Shown: one piece after another, positions 52,098 through 59,934 of the stretch
Layout: each line of letters starts with the position of its first letter
Numbering within the stretch: the stretch's first letter is position 1
NCBI GenBank assembly: GCA_045645985.1
Contig: JAZRJV010000054.1
Location: forward strand, 28,070 to 92,069
Length of the DNA stretch: 64,000 nt
Direction of reading: 5' to 3'
DNA from: RGIG9060 sp045645985
Lineage (GTDB): Bacteria; Spirochaetota; Spirochaetia; Treponematales; Treponemataceae
Position numbers and translations under genes: made by a program
Notes under the pieces: model-generated
The model's database searches: none
Seen by the model: the letters and a program-made list of their open reading frames with translations, nothing else
Told to the model about the DNA's origin: nothing

Positions 52098-53408
52098 TTA
52101 AAAGTTAATTTCTTCTAAGATTTTTACAACTTCTGATTTTTCTGCCTTGATTTTGTGTTTTGGTTCGTTTTTTATGTAAAGTTCTTTGATGAAAGCTGGT
52201 TGGGATGGTTCTTCGCCACAGCAAAACTTAATTTCTTTTTGCGAAAGGCTTGGATGATTTCGAGAAATTAAAACGATTGTTCCATCTTCATCATTTGTAA
52301 CATCACTTCGGATTTTTGATGCGGCGTAAGCACTTGCAGTTTGTAAATCGATAAATTCGTGATATTTTGTAAACATTTCTTTCATTGCGTTTGCAGAATC
52401 TTGTTTTGTAACTTTTGCAGGAAAAACAAAGCCTTTAATAACTGCAGGATTTGTGCAAAAAACTTCTTCTAATCGTTCGATATTTGATGGATTTAGTGGG
52501 TCTGCTTTTCCTCTTTTTTCAAGTGGAATAATTGAATCTAAAACTGTGCAATCACCTTTTGAATCTGCGTAAAGCGCTGGTGTGCTATCGGTGATAAATC
52601 CGTTTACTGGAAGTGAAAATTTCCAGCTGTAAAGACCTGCCACAATGTTGCTGTAATTATCTGCTGATAGCGCATAAAAAATATCTGTAAAACATTTATT
52701 TTTAAGACGAGAAAATGCGTAAGTGTAAAAAAATGTTTGTGGCAAAAGTCGTCCGATGTTGTGAGTGTTTGCCAAAGTAAGATTATATTTTTCGATTAAA
52801 GTTCTATCGTCAAATAATTCTCTTGCAAGTTTGAAGCAATCATCTTCGTTTCCGTCAACTTCCACAGGATAAATGTTTCCGCCGTTCCAAACAAAATCAC
52901 TTTCTTTTAAACCACGCATTGTTCCTTTTGTGTAAAGTACAATGGCTTTCAAGTGTTTTTTGTTTTCTAATGCTTTTGCGATACAAGCACCAGTTTCTCC
53001 GTTAGAAATTGCTAAAACTGTTGCTTTTTTATTTTCCATAATGAGAATGTGCTCTAAACATGAAGCAAGATATGAAATTCCAAAATCTTTGTGACAACCA
53101 GTTGGCCCGTGAAAAAGTTCTAGCAAGTAAAGTTTTTCGTCCAGTTGTTTTAGTTCTGGGCTAAAAGGGAAAGCTTTTGTTGCGATATTTTCACAGATAA
53201 TCGGACTAAATTCTTCATTTATTAAAGCACTTGTTAATGCACCTGCGATAGAAGAAAACGAAGTATTTTCGTTCATGTAATAAATCCAAGGGCGCAAATT
53301 CATTTCGTGGGCAGGAACATACATTCCTCCGTCTTGAGGTAAGCAATCTACAATCGCTTTAGAAAATGTAACTATATTTTTTTTATTTCGTGTACTAGAA
53401 ATTTCCAT
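52098..53408 (-). CDS. thrC: Threonine synthase
   Basis: Pyridoxal-phosphate enzyme converting O-phosphohomoserine to threonine; 436 residues, class with the long N-terminal domain. PLP-binding Lys107 in FHGPTGCHKDFG (Cys in place of the usual Ala/Ser before His); the phosphate-binding loop reads AISNGETGACIAKAL where the classic motif is SGDTGSAA, so slightly divergent. NTHNIGRLLPQTFFYTYA is typical. GGAGA precedes ATG on the minus strand. Confidence 0.9.
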   Translation of the reverse strand: MEISSTRNKKNIVTFSKAIVDCLPQDGGMYVPAHEMNLRPWIYYMNENTSFSSIAGALTSALINEEFSPIICENIATKAFPFSPELKQLDEKLYLLELFHGPTGCHKDFGISYLASCLEHILIMENKKATVLAISNGETGACIAKALENKKHLKAIVLYTKGTMRGLKESDFVWNGGNIYPVEVDGNEDDCFKLARELFDDRTLIEKYNLTLANTHNIGRLLPQTFFYTYAFSRLKNKCFTDIFYALSADNYSNIVAGLYSWKFSLPVNGFITDSTPALYADSKGDCTVLDSIIPLEKRGKADPLNPSNIERLEEVFCTNPAVIKGFVFPAKVTKQDSANAMKEMFTKYHEFIDLQTASAYAASKIRSDVTNDEDGTIVLISRNHPSLSQKEIKFCCGEEPSQPAFIKELYIKNEPKHKIKAEKSEVVKILEEINF

Positions 53409-53426
53409 TTTTTCTCCAAGTAAAAG

Positions 53427-54365
53427 TTAAACTTTGTAAGCTAAATATTTGTTAATAAATCCACATGGACGATAAGTCATTTTTGCTTGTCGCAAACCTT
53501 CGTCGCCTAAATCTTGTTCTCGGTTTATAAACAAAACAGTTTCTGGTAAATTTTTTGCTGTTTCATTATTGATAAACTGATAAACGCCTTTGTAATTGCT
53601 ATCTCCTTTTTCAAAGTGAACAAGATAAGTTTTTTCATCTGGCAAAAATTCTCCGATACTCCATGCAACAGGATTATCTTCAACATAAGCGATAATTCCA
53701 GAAAGAATTGAATTATTGTTTTCAATATCTTTTAAAGCATCGATACATTGATAATAATCAGTTTGATTTAAATCTCTGCCTTCCTTCCAAAGATTCAAAA
53801 TTTTTAGCGCATCATTTGTATTTGTTGAATCCAAATTTTTTACGCTGATATTTTCATTTTTCAAAAAAGCATTTACTAAATTTTTCTTTTTATGAAAATC
53901 TTTTCCTGGTAAATTTGCTAAATCAGTTCTGTTATAAATGTAATCTGAATTATCTCGGTCAAATTCAACTTTGTAATTCATTTTTTGCAAAAGTTCTGAA
54001 TATTTTTCAAATTGACTTTGACTCATCAACTTCCAAAATTTAAATTGATTAAAACATTGTGGTAAAATATTTTGAACAAAATTTTGATTTTCAAATAAAT
54101 TTTCTTCGCCTTGTAAAATAGAAAAGAAAGTTTTGATTTTTTCGTCGTGTTCGTCATTTCCAACTAAAATATAAGAATTTGAATTTGGAATTTTAGAAAT
54201 TTTGTGATTAAATTTTCCGTTGTGAATGAGTAAACTATCAAAAGTAAGTTCTGAAATTCCGTCCTTCAATGATAAAAATAAAGGTTTTAGAGATTTTCGA
54301 TATTTTTTATCTAATAAAACAAATTCTGGATATTCAGTTATTATTAAATTTTCGTCTATCATCAT
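53427..54365 (-). CDS. DUF2156 (GNAT-fold) protein
   Basis: 312 residues, matching the DUF2156 family related to the C-terminal domain of phosphatidylglycerol lysyltransferases. Typical YIYNRTDLANLPGKDFHKKK NLVNAF region and the closing REQDLGDEGLRQAKMTYRP pattern. No membrane segments, so soluble and probably an aminoacyl- or acyl-transferase of unknown substrate. Upstream on the minus strand a TACTAT lies eight bases before the ATG with no Shine-Dalgarno. thrC follows after 18 bases. Confidence 0.8.
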   Translation of the reverse strand: MMIDENLIITEYPEFVLLDKKYRKSLKPLFLSLKDGISELTFDSLLIHNGKFNHKISKIPNSNSYILVGNDEHDEKIKTFFSILQGEENLFENQNFVQNILPQCFNQFKFWKLMSQSQFEKYSELLQKMNYKVEFDRDNSDYIYNRTDLANLPGKDFHKKKNLVNAFLKNENISVKNLDSTNTNDALKILNLWKEGRDLNQTDYYQCIDALKDIENNNSILSGIIAYVEDNPVAWSIGEFLPDEKTYLVHFEKGDSNYKGVYQFINNETAKNLPETVLFINREQDLGDEGLRQAKMTYRPCGFINKYLAYKV

Positions 54366-54414
54366 AAATTAAGATAGTATGTTATAACAAAAATATCAAA
54401 GCAAGTAAAGAGTT

Positions 54415-55134
54415 TTATTCAATTTTTGTTTTTTCAGTTTCGCCACGAATTTTCATAGCGTGTTTTAAAAATGAAGTTTCTTTTTTTGCTTCTTCTACAA
54501 TAATCAATGGTTTAGAATTTTGATTTGAAAATAAATATTTTATTTCCATTCCAAGTTGATTTAACGAAATATTTTGTTGCAAGAAAAAACTTGAAATGAT
54601 TATCAAAAGTTGGATGTAGCCTAAAAATCCCATTGCGTCGTTTACTAATTTTATATTGAAGTAAAAAATGAAAATGAAAAAAATCAACAAAAAGATTTTA
54701 GCAATTTCTTTTACACCAAAAATTAAAATTGCGATACAGACTGCACTTGCCACAAGTGAAAATGTGTTTTCCAAAAAAATATTTTTTACTGCTGGAGAAT
54801 TTTGTAAAGGTGAAATAAAAATTTCGATTATCGTTGCAAACAAAGTTAAGTTTACTAAAAAAGAAAATAGATTTGAAATTTTATTTTCAAAAGAAATAAT
54901 TCCGCGCAAATATAAAATAAAAGTAAAAATCAAAGCGATTGAGCCAGAAATTAAATCTGGTTTTAAATCAAGATATTTTTCGGAAGTTGTTTTCCAAAAT
55001 AAAATTCCACTTGATTCTGTGTATTTGTGAATTGGTAACCAAAAAATTACACAAGCAATCAAGGCCAAAAATAATCCGACATTTTCTCGTGTAAAAAATT
55101 TATTCTCTTTTGTTGACTTTGTCTTTTCTTTCAT
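54415..55134 (-). CDS. Membrane protein of unknown function
   Basis: 239 residues, about six hydrophobic segments between residues 17 and 190, with basic termini. A W/Y-rich periplasmic loop (HKYTESSGILFWKTTSEKYL) follows helix 1. No family recognised. Promoter on the minus strand runs to six bases before the ATG and no Shine-Dalgarno is present. Confidence 0.7.
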   Translation of the reverse strand: MKEKTKSTKENKFFTRENVGLFLALIACVIFWLPIHKYTESSGILFWKTTSEKYLDLKPDLISGSIALIFTFILYLRGIISFENKISNLFSFLVNLTLFATIIEIFISPLQNSPAVKNIFLENTFSLVASAVCIAILIFGVKEIAKIFLLIFFIFIFYFNIKLVNDAMGFLGYIQLLIIISSFFLQQNISLNQLGMEIKYLFSNQNSKPLIIVEEAKKETSFLKHAMKIRGETEKTKIE

Positions 55135-55140
55135 AATAAT

Positions 55141-55169
55141 ATGTTAACACGCAAATTTTTATATGTAAA
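55141..55169 (-). promoter_or_regulatory. Promoter of the 55.1-kb membrane protein gene, abutting the start codon
   Basis: Minus strand TTTACA (55169-55164), 17-base spacer, TAACAT (55146-55141), six bases to ATG. Confidence 0.6.
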
Positions 55170-55171
55170 GA

Positions 55172-55199
55172 TTGATAATTAAAATTTGATAAATAAACT
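55172..55199 (+). promoter_or_regulatory. Promoter of pth
   Basis: TTGATA, 16-base spacer, TAAACT. Its -35 is two bases from the -35 of the opposite promoter. Confidence 0.5.
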
Positions 55200-55222
55200 G
55201 TTTAATATGAAGGAAAATTTAA

Positions 55223-55789
55223 ATGATTAAATTGATTGCTCTTTTAGGAAACTTTGGAAAACAATATAGCGGAACTCGACACAACGCAGCTTGGATTTTT
55301 GCAGAAAGTTTATCTGTGTATTCAAGTTTGAATTGGCAAAAAAAATTCAAAGGTCAATTTGCAACTGAATCAACAAGTGAAGGTTTGATTTATTATTTAA
55401 AACCAGAAACTTATATGAATCTTTCAGGTGATAGCATTATTGAGCTTGCACATTTTTACAAAATTAAACCTGAAGAAATTTTAGTTGTTCACGATGAATT
55501 GGAACTTCCTGTTGGCACAATGAGTTTAAAATGGTCAGGTGGACTTGGAGGTCATAATGGACTTCGTTCCACAAAAGCAAATTTAGGAACTCCAGATTTT
55601 TGGCGACTTCGTTTTGGAATTGGTCGTCCAAATCATCCTGATATTTCTAGTTATGTTTTATCAGATTTTACAAAAGATGAAAGAATTATTTTGAGCCAAA
55701 TTTTTGTTAAGGCCGAAGAATTATTGAATAAATTAAAATCAGAAGATCCAAACAAATTACTTGATAAATATAAAAAAGTGAGTGTATAA
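55223..55789 (+). CDS. pth: Peptidyl-tRNA hydrolase
   Basis: Recycles peptidyl-tRNA released from stalled ribosomes; 188 residues, normal length. Catalytic His20 in SGTRHNAAW, the substrate-binding PETYMNLSGDS, Asp in LVVHDELELPVG and GGLGGHNGLRS are all present. AAGGA lies about nine bases before ATG. Confidence 0.96.
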   Translation: MIKLIALLGNFGKQYSGTRHNAAWIFAESLSVYSSLNWQKKFKGQFATESTSEGLIYYLKPETYMNLSGDSIIELAHFYKIKPEEILVVHDELELPVGTMSLKWSGGLGGHNGLRSTKANLGTPDFWRLRFGIGRPNHPDISSYVLSDFTKDERIILSQIFVKAEELLNKLKSEDPNKLLDKYKKVSV

Positions 55790-55958
55790 TAATTTTTGTA
55801 AAAAAATTAAAAAAATTTTAAAAAAAACATTTAAAACTTAAATTCAAACCTATAATAATAGTGTTAAGAAAATTTGTGTTACAAAAATTTCTTAATGCAA
55901 AAGTTATGTAGCCTTTGCACTAATTTTGCTTTTTGTAAAATTATAAAGAGGAAAGTTT

Positions 55959-57665
55959 ATGAAAGTTTTATTTGTTACATCCGAACATCCAAAAAGAAGT
56001 TGGGGTGGTTTAGGAACTTTTACAAGAGAGTTTACAAAAGTTTTAAGAAAGTATTGTTCAGTTGTTGTAGTTTATTTTCACTTTGATAATGATGAACCTC
56101 CGCTTCCTGATTCTACTGTTGATTATGTTCTTGTGCCAGAAAAAAAGTTTAAAGCCTTTGCACCAGAAGCTCAAATTTTAGAAGCAGCTGCATCTTTAAG
56201 ATCACAAATTCAACCTATAATGAATATTTTTAATCCAGATGTAATTCATTGTAACGATAGACAAACTTATCTTCCATTTAGATTTGATAAAAATGTTTTG
56301 TATTCTTCACATCTTTTGTATTGTGATTTAATTTCTATGCAAGGTTTGGACGATGTGTATTTTCAAGAATTGAAAATTGAAAAAGCAGCGTTGCAAAATT
56401 CATGCTTGTCAGTTTTTTATTCTGATTTTGCATTGTCTCGAGCAAGTAAACTTGTTTCTGGAAAATTAAATCCAATCGTTTTGCCTTTAGGTTTTAATCC
56501 AGAAAAATTTAGAAATTCATTACTTAAAAAAGATAAATCAAAAATCAAAGTTGGATATTTTGGCCGATTTGAAAATATGCAAAAAGGTTATTTGGAATTT
56601 ATCAAAGCAGTAAATTTTTTAGGGGAAGATTTTAAAAATCAAAATGATGTTGAATATTTTTTATATGGACGCGGCGAAATAAATTCTTATGTTGAATTAT
56701 CTTTATTCAATAATCCAGAATTTTTGGAAGGCGAAGAATTATATAAAGCCTATTCACAAATGGATATTGTTGTAATGCCAAGTCGGTACGAACCATTTGG
56801 TTTAACAGGATTAGAAGCGATGGCAAGTGGAAATTTGTTACTTGCAACAAGTGGACTTGGCATGGATTCTTATATGAATCCTGGAAAAAATTGTTTAGCA
56901 ATTCCGCAAGATTACAAAGGAATAAGTGAAGTTTTAAAAAATGCAATTTTGAATATTGATAATTATGAATCAGTTAGAAAAAATGCAATAGATAGTGTTC
57001 AAGATTTTACATGGGAAAAATGTGTTCGTTCTCATTTTTATTTTTACGCACAGATTACTCAAAAAAGAAATTTGAATTTGAAAAATGCTTATCGTTCTGA
57101 GTTGTATAATTTTCTTTCGAAAGTTAATTCTGAAAATTCAATAAAAGAATATAATGAAAAAACTGAATTTAATGTTTTAAAAAATATTTTATATAAATTG
57201 CGCGATGAGAATTTTTTTGAAAATCACAGATGTCTTGTTATAACAAATTTTTCAAACTCAAAAAAATTACTTGAAAATTTTATTGATTGTGATTTTGTCT
57301 CGTTGTTACAAAAATCTGAAAATGGAATTTTGTATCGTGGTGAATGTTTGCCTTTTGTAGAAAAATTTTATGATTGTGTAATTGCAGTAAATTATTTAGA
57401 AACTTGTTTAAATTTAGAATTAGCAATTAAAGAATTATTCAGAATTGTAAAAGAAAAAATATTTTTATTTGTTAATCGTAATGATAAAAATATTTTACAA
57501 ACATATTTTATAAATGATGATAAGGAGGTTATAGAAGAAGTTGAAAAAAGAGTAGATTATATTTTTGACACAAATGTAAAATTATATAACGATGATTTTA
57601 ATTTACTTTGTTTTGAAAATATAATTCCAAAAGAAGCTTACAATAACAAATGTATTGCTAATTGA
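55959..57665 (+). CDS. Glycosyltransferase (GT4) fused to a degenerate methyltransferase-like domain
   Basis: 568 residues. The first 370 residues are a GT-B glycosyltransferase: FVTSEHPKRSWGGLGTFTREF at the N-terminus, DVIHCNDRQTYLP, and the donor-binding SRYEPFGLTGLEAMASGN with its E-x7-E pattern. The remainder (about 400-568) resembles a class I methyltransferase in LPFVEKFYDCVIAVNYLETC and ELFRIVKEKIFLFV, but the glycine-rich SAM motif is replaced by LVITNFSNSKKL, so it may not bind SAM. GAGGA precedes ATG. It lies just ahead of the exported-protein locus and could modify its Gly/Ser/Asn-rich product; this is inference from position only. Confidence 0.8.
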   Translation: MKVLFVTSEHPKRSWGGLGTFTREFTKVLRKYCSVVVVYFHFDNDEPPLPDSTVDYVLVPEKKFKAFAPEAQILEAAASLRSQIQPIMNIFNPDVIHCNDRQTYLPFRFDKNVLYSSHLLYCDLISMQGLDDVYFQELKIEKAALQNSCLSVFYSDFALSRASKLVSGKLNPIVLPLGFNPEKFRNSLLKKDKSKIKVGYFGRFENMQKGYLEFIKAVNFLGEDFKNQNDVEYFLYGRGEINSYVELSLFNNPEFLEGEELYKAYSQMDIVVMPSRYEPFGLTGLEAMASGNLLLATSGLGMDSYMNPGKNCLAIPQDYKGISEVLKNAILNIDNYESVRKNAIDSVQDFTWEKCVRSHFYFYAQITQKRNLNLKNAYRSELYNFLSKVNSENSIKEYNEKTEFNVLKNILYKLRDENFFENHRCLVITNFSNSKKLLENFIDCDFVSLLQKSENGILYRGECLPFVEKFYDCVIAVNYLETCLNLELAIKELFRIVKEKIFLFVNRNDKNILQTYFINDDKEVIEEVEKRVDYIFDTNVKLYNDDFNLLCFENIIPKEAYNNKCIAN

Positions 57666-57730
57666 TAATGATAAATTAAAGGGCAAATAAAATTGCAAAA
57701 AATTATTCAAATTTGAAATAGCAAAATTAT

Positions 57731-57759
57731 TTGAAAATGCAGTAGAGCAAAAATAAAGT
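57731..57759 (+). promoter_or_regulatory. Candidate promoter of the secreted papain-like protein gene
   Basis: TTGAAA, 17-base spacer, TAAAGT, about 70 bases ahead of the ATG. A weak TTTAATAA/TTATTAAA hairpin (57759-57777) sits at the start of the leader. Confidence 0.5.
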
Positions 57760-57829
57760 TTAATAAGTTTTATTAAAGTTTGTTGGGTTTCTATCAAAAA
57801 GTAAATTGTACATTTGTTGGAGTATACAC

Positions 57830-58783
57830 ATGAAGTGTTTTATCGAAGATTTTAGAGAGTTGGACATTGACGAGCTTTTAGCTGTTAATGGTGGTTATGG
57901 AAGTGGTAGTGCAGGAAGTTACGGGAAAAATTCTGGCGGTGGAGGCGGTGGTTCTGGTAGCTATGGAAGTTCCTCTGGTAGTAATTCTTCTAGTGACACT
58001 AGCTGGGAAGTTTGGGTTAATAACAAAGATAGTCGAAATAAGGAAGGTGATATAACTCGATATCACGACCCAAATCGTGATTCACCAAGTAATTCTGGAA
58101 GTTACAAAGGAACTTCGTTTGTGCCAGAAGGTAACATAGGAAATAATTCTGGTAAAAAGGTACTTGACTTTGAATCTGTTTTGGAAGATCTTTTGAATGG
58201 TCAAGCACAAGATACAGGAGATGAACCTGCTGAAAATACAGGTGATGAAACTGCTATGAATTCAGGAGATGAAACTGCTGTGAATACAGGTGACGAAACT
58301 GCTGTGAATACAGGTGATGTAGAACCAAGTACTTTTGAGCAGCGTGATTTTACTGAAGAGTATGGAGAAAATTTTGGAAATAATGCTTGTGCAGCTACTT
58401 CCTTATTAAATGAAATCTCTGAAGAATATACAGAACAAACAGGTAAGCAACTTACTAAGGAACAAGCTGAAGATGCAATGGCAGCTGCTGTTGAAGGTGG
58501 CTATATAGATAGTAATGATGCTTTTGTAAATGACTGGGAAGGGGCCGCAGATGAAATGTGGGAATCAACTGGTCTAGATGGAGATTTTGTTTATAATGAA
58601 TCAGAAGATGCAGACCATATAATTTATGCTCAAGACACGAAAGGTGGACCTGGTGTTGATCATTTTGTAAACTCAACTGAACCTGGTCAGTATTATGATC
58701 CTTGGACAGGTGAAACTTGTGATTTGGATACATCTATATTACAAGAGAATAGACCTATTAGAGGATTGGATTTTGTTGAATAA
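57830..58783 (+). CDS. Double-glycine-leader secreted protein with papain-like cysteine peptidase domain
   Basis: 317 residues. Residues 1-22 form a textbook leader for C39-type exporters: Leu at -12 from the cleavage site (L11), Glu -8 (E15), Leu -7 (L16), Val -4 (V19), Gly-Gly -2/-1 (G21-G22). The mature protein opens with a Gly/Ser/Asn linker (23-56), a polar segment, then four 8-residue TGDETAVN-type repeats (129-160). Residues about 175-317 look like a compact papain-like domain: Cys187 at a helix start (NACAATSLLNE), His278 in DHFV and Asp290 in YYDPWTGETC, in C-H-D order as in C39-like peptidases. GGAG is seven bases before ATG. Its exporter genes lie just downstream. Target and activity are unknown; toxin, effector or surface enzyme are all possible. 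Confidence 0.85.
   Translation: MKCFIEDFRELDIDELLAVNGGYGSGSAGSYGKNSGGGGGGSGSYGSSSGSNSSSDTSWEVWVNNKDSRNKEGDITRYHDPNRDSPSNSGSYKGTSFVPEGNIGNNSGKKVLDFESVLEDLLNGQAQDTGDEPAENTGDETAMNSGDETAVNTGDETAVNTGDVEPSTFEQRDFTEEYGENFGNNACAATSLLNEISEEYTEQTGKQLTKEQAEDAMAAAVEGGYIDSNDAFVNDWEGAADEMWESTGLDGDFVYNESEDADHIIYAQDTKGGPGVDHFVNSTEPGQYYDPWTGETCDLDTSILQENRPIRGLDFVE
58214..58318 (+). repeat. In-frame 24-base tandem repeat
   Basis: Four full units of 24 bases plus a partial fifth, encoding TGDEPAEN, TGDETAMN, SGDETAVN, TGDETAVN and TGD. The last units are nearly identical at DNA level, so copy number may vary between strains. The acidic Asp/Glu-rich repeats could bind calcium or act as a spacer. Confidence 0.85.
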
Positions 58784-58817
58784 TATAAAATTCAATAAAA
58801 AGTATTAAATTGATATA

Positions 58818-58846
58818 AGATACTAGAAATTTATTTTCTAGTATCT
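58818..58846 (+). promoter_or_regulatory. 12-bp hairpin after the secreted-protein gene
   Basis: AGATACTAGAAA (58818-58829) pairs perfectly with TTTCTAGTATCT (58835-58846) over TTTAT. The following TTTAAAAA is a poor terminator tail; the hairpin more likely protects the substrate message or lets some transcripts continue into the exporter genes. Confidence 0.6.
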
Positions 58847-58869
58847 TTAAAAACCATAGGAGACTAAAA

Positions 58870-59598
58870 ATGAAACAAAAATTTTTATTATTAACAATGT
58901 TGGTTGTTGTATTCTCAAGTTTTACAACAAATATTTTGGCACAAAATAAAACTTCGGTTATGAAAAATGATTCAAATTTTACAACTTATAAATTTGAAGA
59001 AATTGAATTTACATTACCCAATAGTTTTGTTGAACAAACAAAGGAAAATAGAAAAATCGTTAATCAATATTTTCGTGTTTCAAGTTTTACTATTGAAGAA
59101 TATGTAAAGTTGCCTGGCTATTTGTTAAACAGAAAAATATTCAAAATGATTGAGAATGGCGAAACTGTTACGAAGCAAACTTTTATAAATTATTTTGAAC
59201 AAAATGAAAAATTTATTTTATTAGATTATTCTCCAATGTCGGTATTTGTTGATAGCTATAATCTGGAGAATAAAAATGATATGTATATCGAAAGTGCACT
59301 TTATAATTCGGCAGATGGTATGTTACTTAGTGAATATCTTTCATATTCATTTGAGATTTTGAAAGGTGAAAAAATTTTTAGTATAAGTATTGTTTCGGAA
59401 ATAAAAGATGATTTTGTAAATCAATATCCAGAATATTTTGATGTAGAGTCATCTAATAAGAAATGGAAATTTATAGATAGAAAAAATAATGGTTGGATTA
59501 GTTTTTATAACGATTTTATATCTGAAAATACAAAATTTCCTATGTATATGCGCGACTTACAAACAGCATATGAAATATTTATTAAAACCGTGAAATAA
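58870..59598 (+). CDS. Exported protein of unknown function in the secretion locus
   Basis: 242 residues with a cleavable signal peptide (about 1-25, ending NILAQ). The mature part is beta-rich with alternating aromatic and acidic residues (KFEEIEFTLPNSFVEQ; FILLDYSPMSVFVDSYN), no transmembrane segment, no Cys. No family recognised. TAGGAG precedes ATG. Located directly after the secreted cysteine-peptidase-like gene and exported by the general pathway rather than the GG exporter, it could be a periplasmic immunity or partner protein; that is inference. Confidence 0.75.
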   Translation: MKQKFLLLTMLVVVFSSFTTNILAQNKTSVMKNDSNFTTYKFEEIEFTLPNSFVEQTKENRKIVNQYFRVSSFTIEEYVKLPGYLLNRKIFKMIENGETVTKQTFINYFEQNEKFILLDYSPMSVFVDSYNLENKNDMYIESALYNSADGMLLSEYLSYSFEILKGEKIFSISIVSEIKDDFVNQYPEYFDVESSNKKWKFIDRKNNGWISFYNDFISENTKFPMYMRDLQTAYEIFIKTVK

Positions 59599-59677
59599 AA
59601 TATTTAATTTTGTTGAAAATTTTATTTCGTAAATCTGACTATCCTTGTGTGCATTTACTAATTGTACTGGAGAAAAC

Positions 59678-59833
59678 ATGAAAAATAAATTTTTGGGATA
59701 TATTCTTGTTGTGATGTTAATGCTTACAACAAATATTTTTGGAATGGCTTTTGCAAAAAATAATCCGGTGCTATTTATTTTTAATGAAAAGTATGGATTG
59801 TTAAAGGAAATTTATTTTTTTCGGAAGATTTAA
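59678..59833 (+). CDS. Short signal-peptide protein, possibly frameshifted
   Basis: 51 residues. MKNKFLGYILVVMLMLTTNIFGMAFAKN is a good signal peptide; only about 25 residues remain after it, ending FFRKI. A run of seven T (59815-59821) lies just before the stop: a one-base shift there would continue the protein as FSEDLINGNKISKLHLK for 17 codons before stopping. TGGAG precedes ATG. It may be a short exported peptide, or the remnant of a longer gene resembling its neighbour. Confidence 0.5.
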   Translation: MKNKFLGYILVVMLMLTTNIFGMAFAKNNPVLFIFNEKYGLLKEIYFFRKI

Positions 59834-59934
59834 TCAATGGAAATAAAATTTCAAAATTACATTTGAAGTAAAAGTCGTAAAAAAAATCATTCTTAAATTC
59901 TGTTCAGCAAAAAATTTATTAGAGGAAATTTTTA

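Noticed and set aside
54668..55030. 120-codon plus-strand frame opposite the 55.1-kb membrane protein
   Set aside because: Lys/Ile-rich shadow; the minus-strand frame has membrane helices and a promoter.
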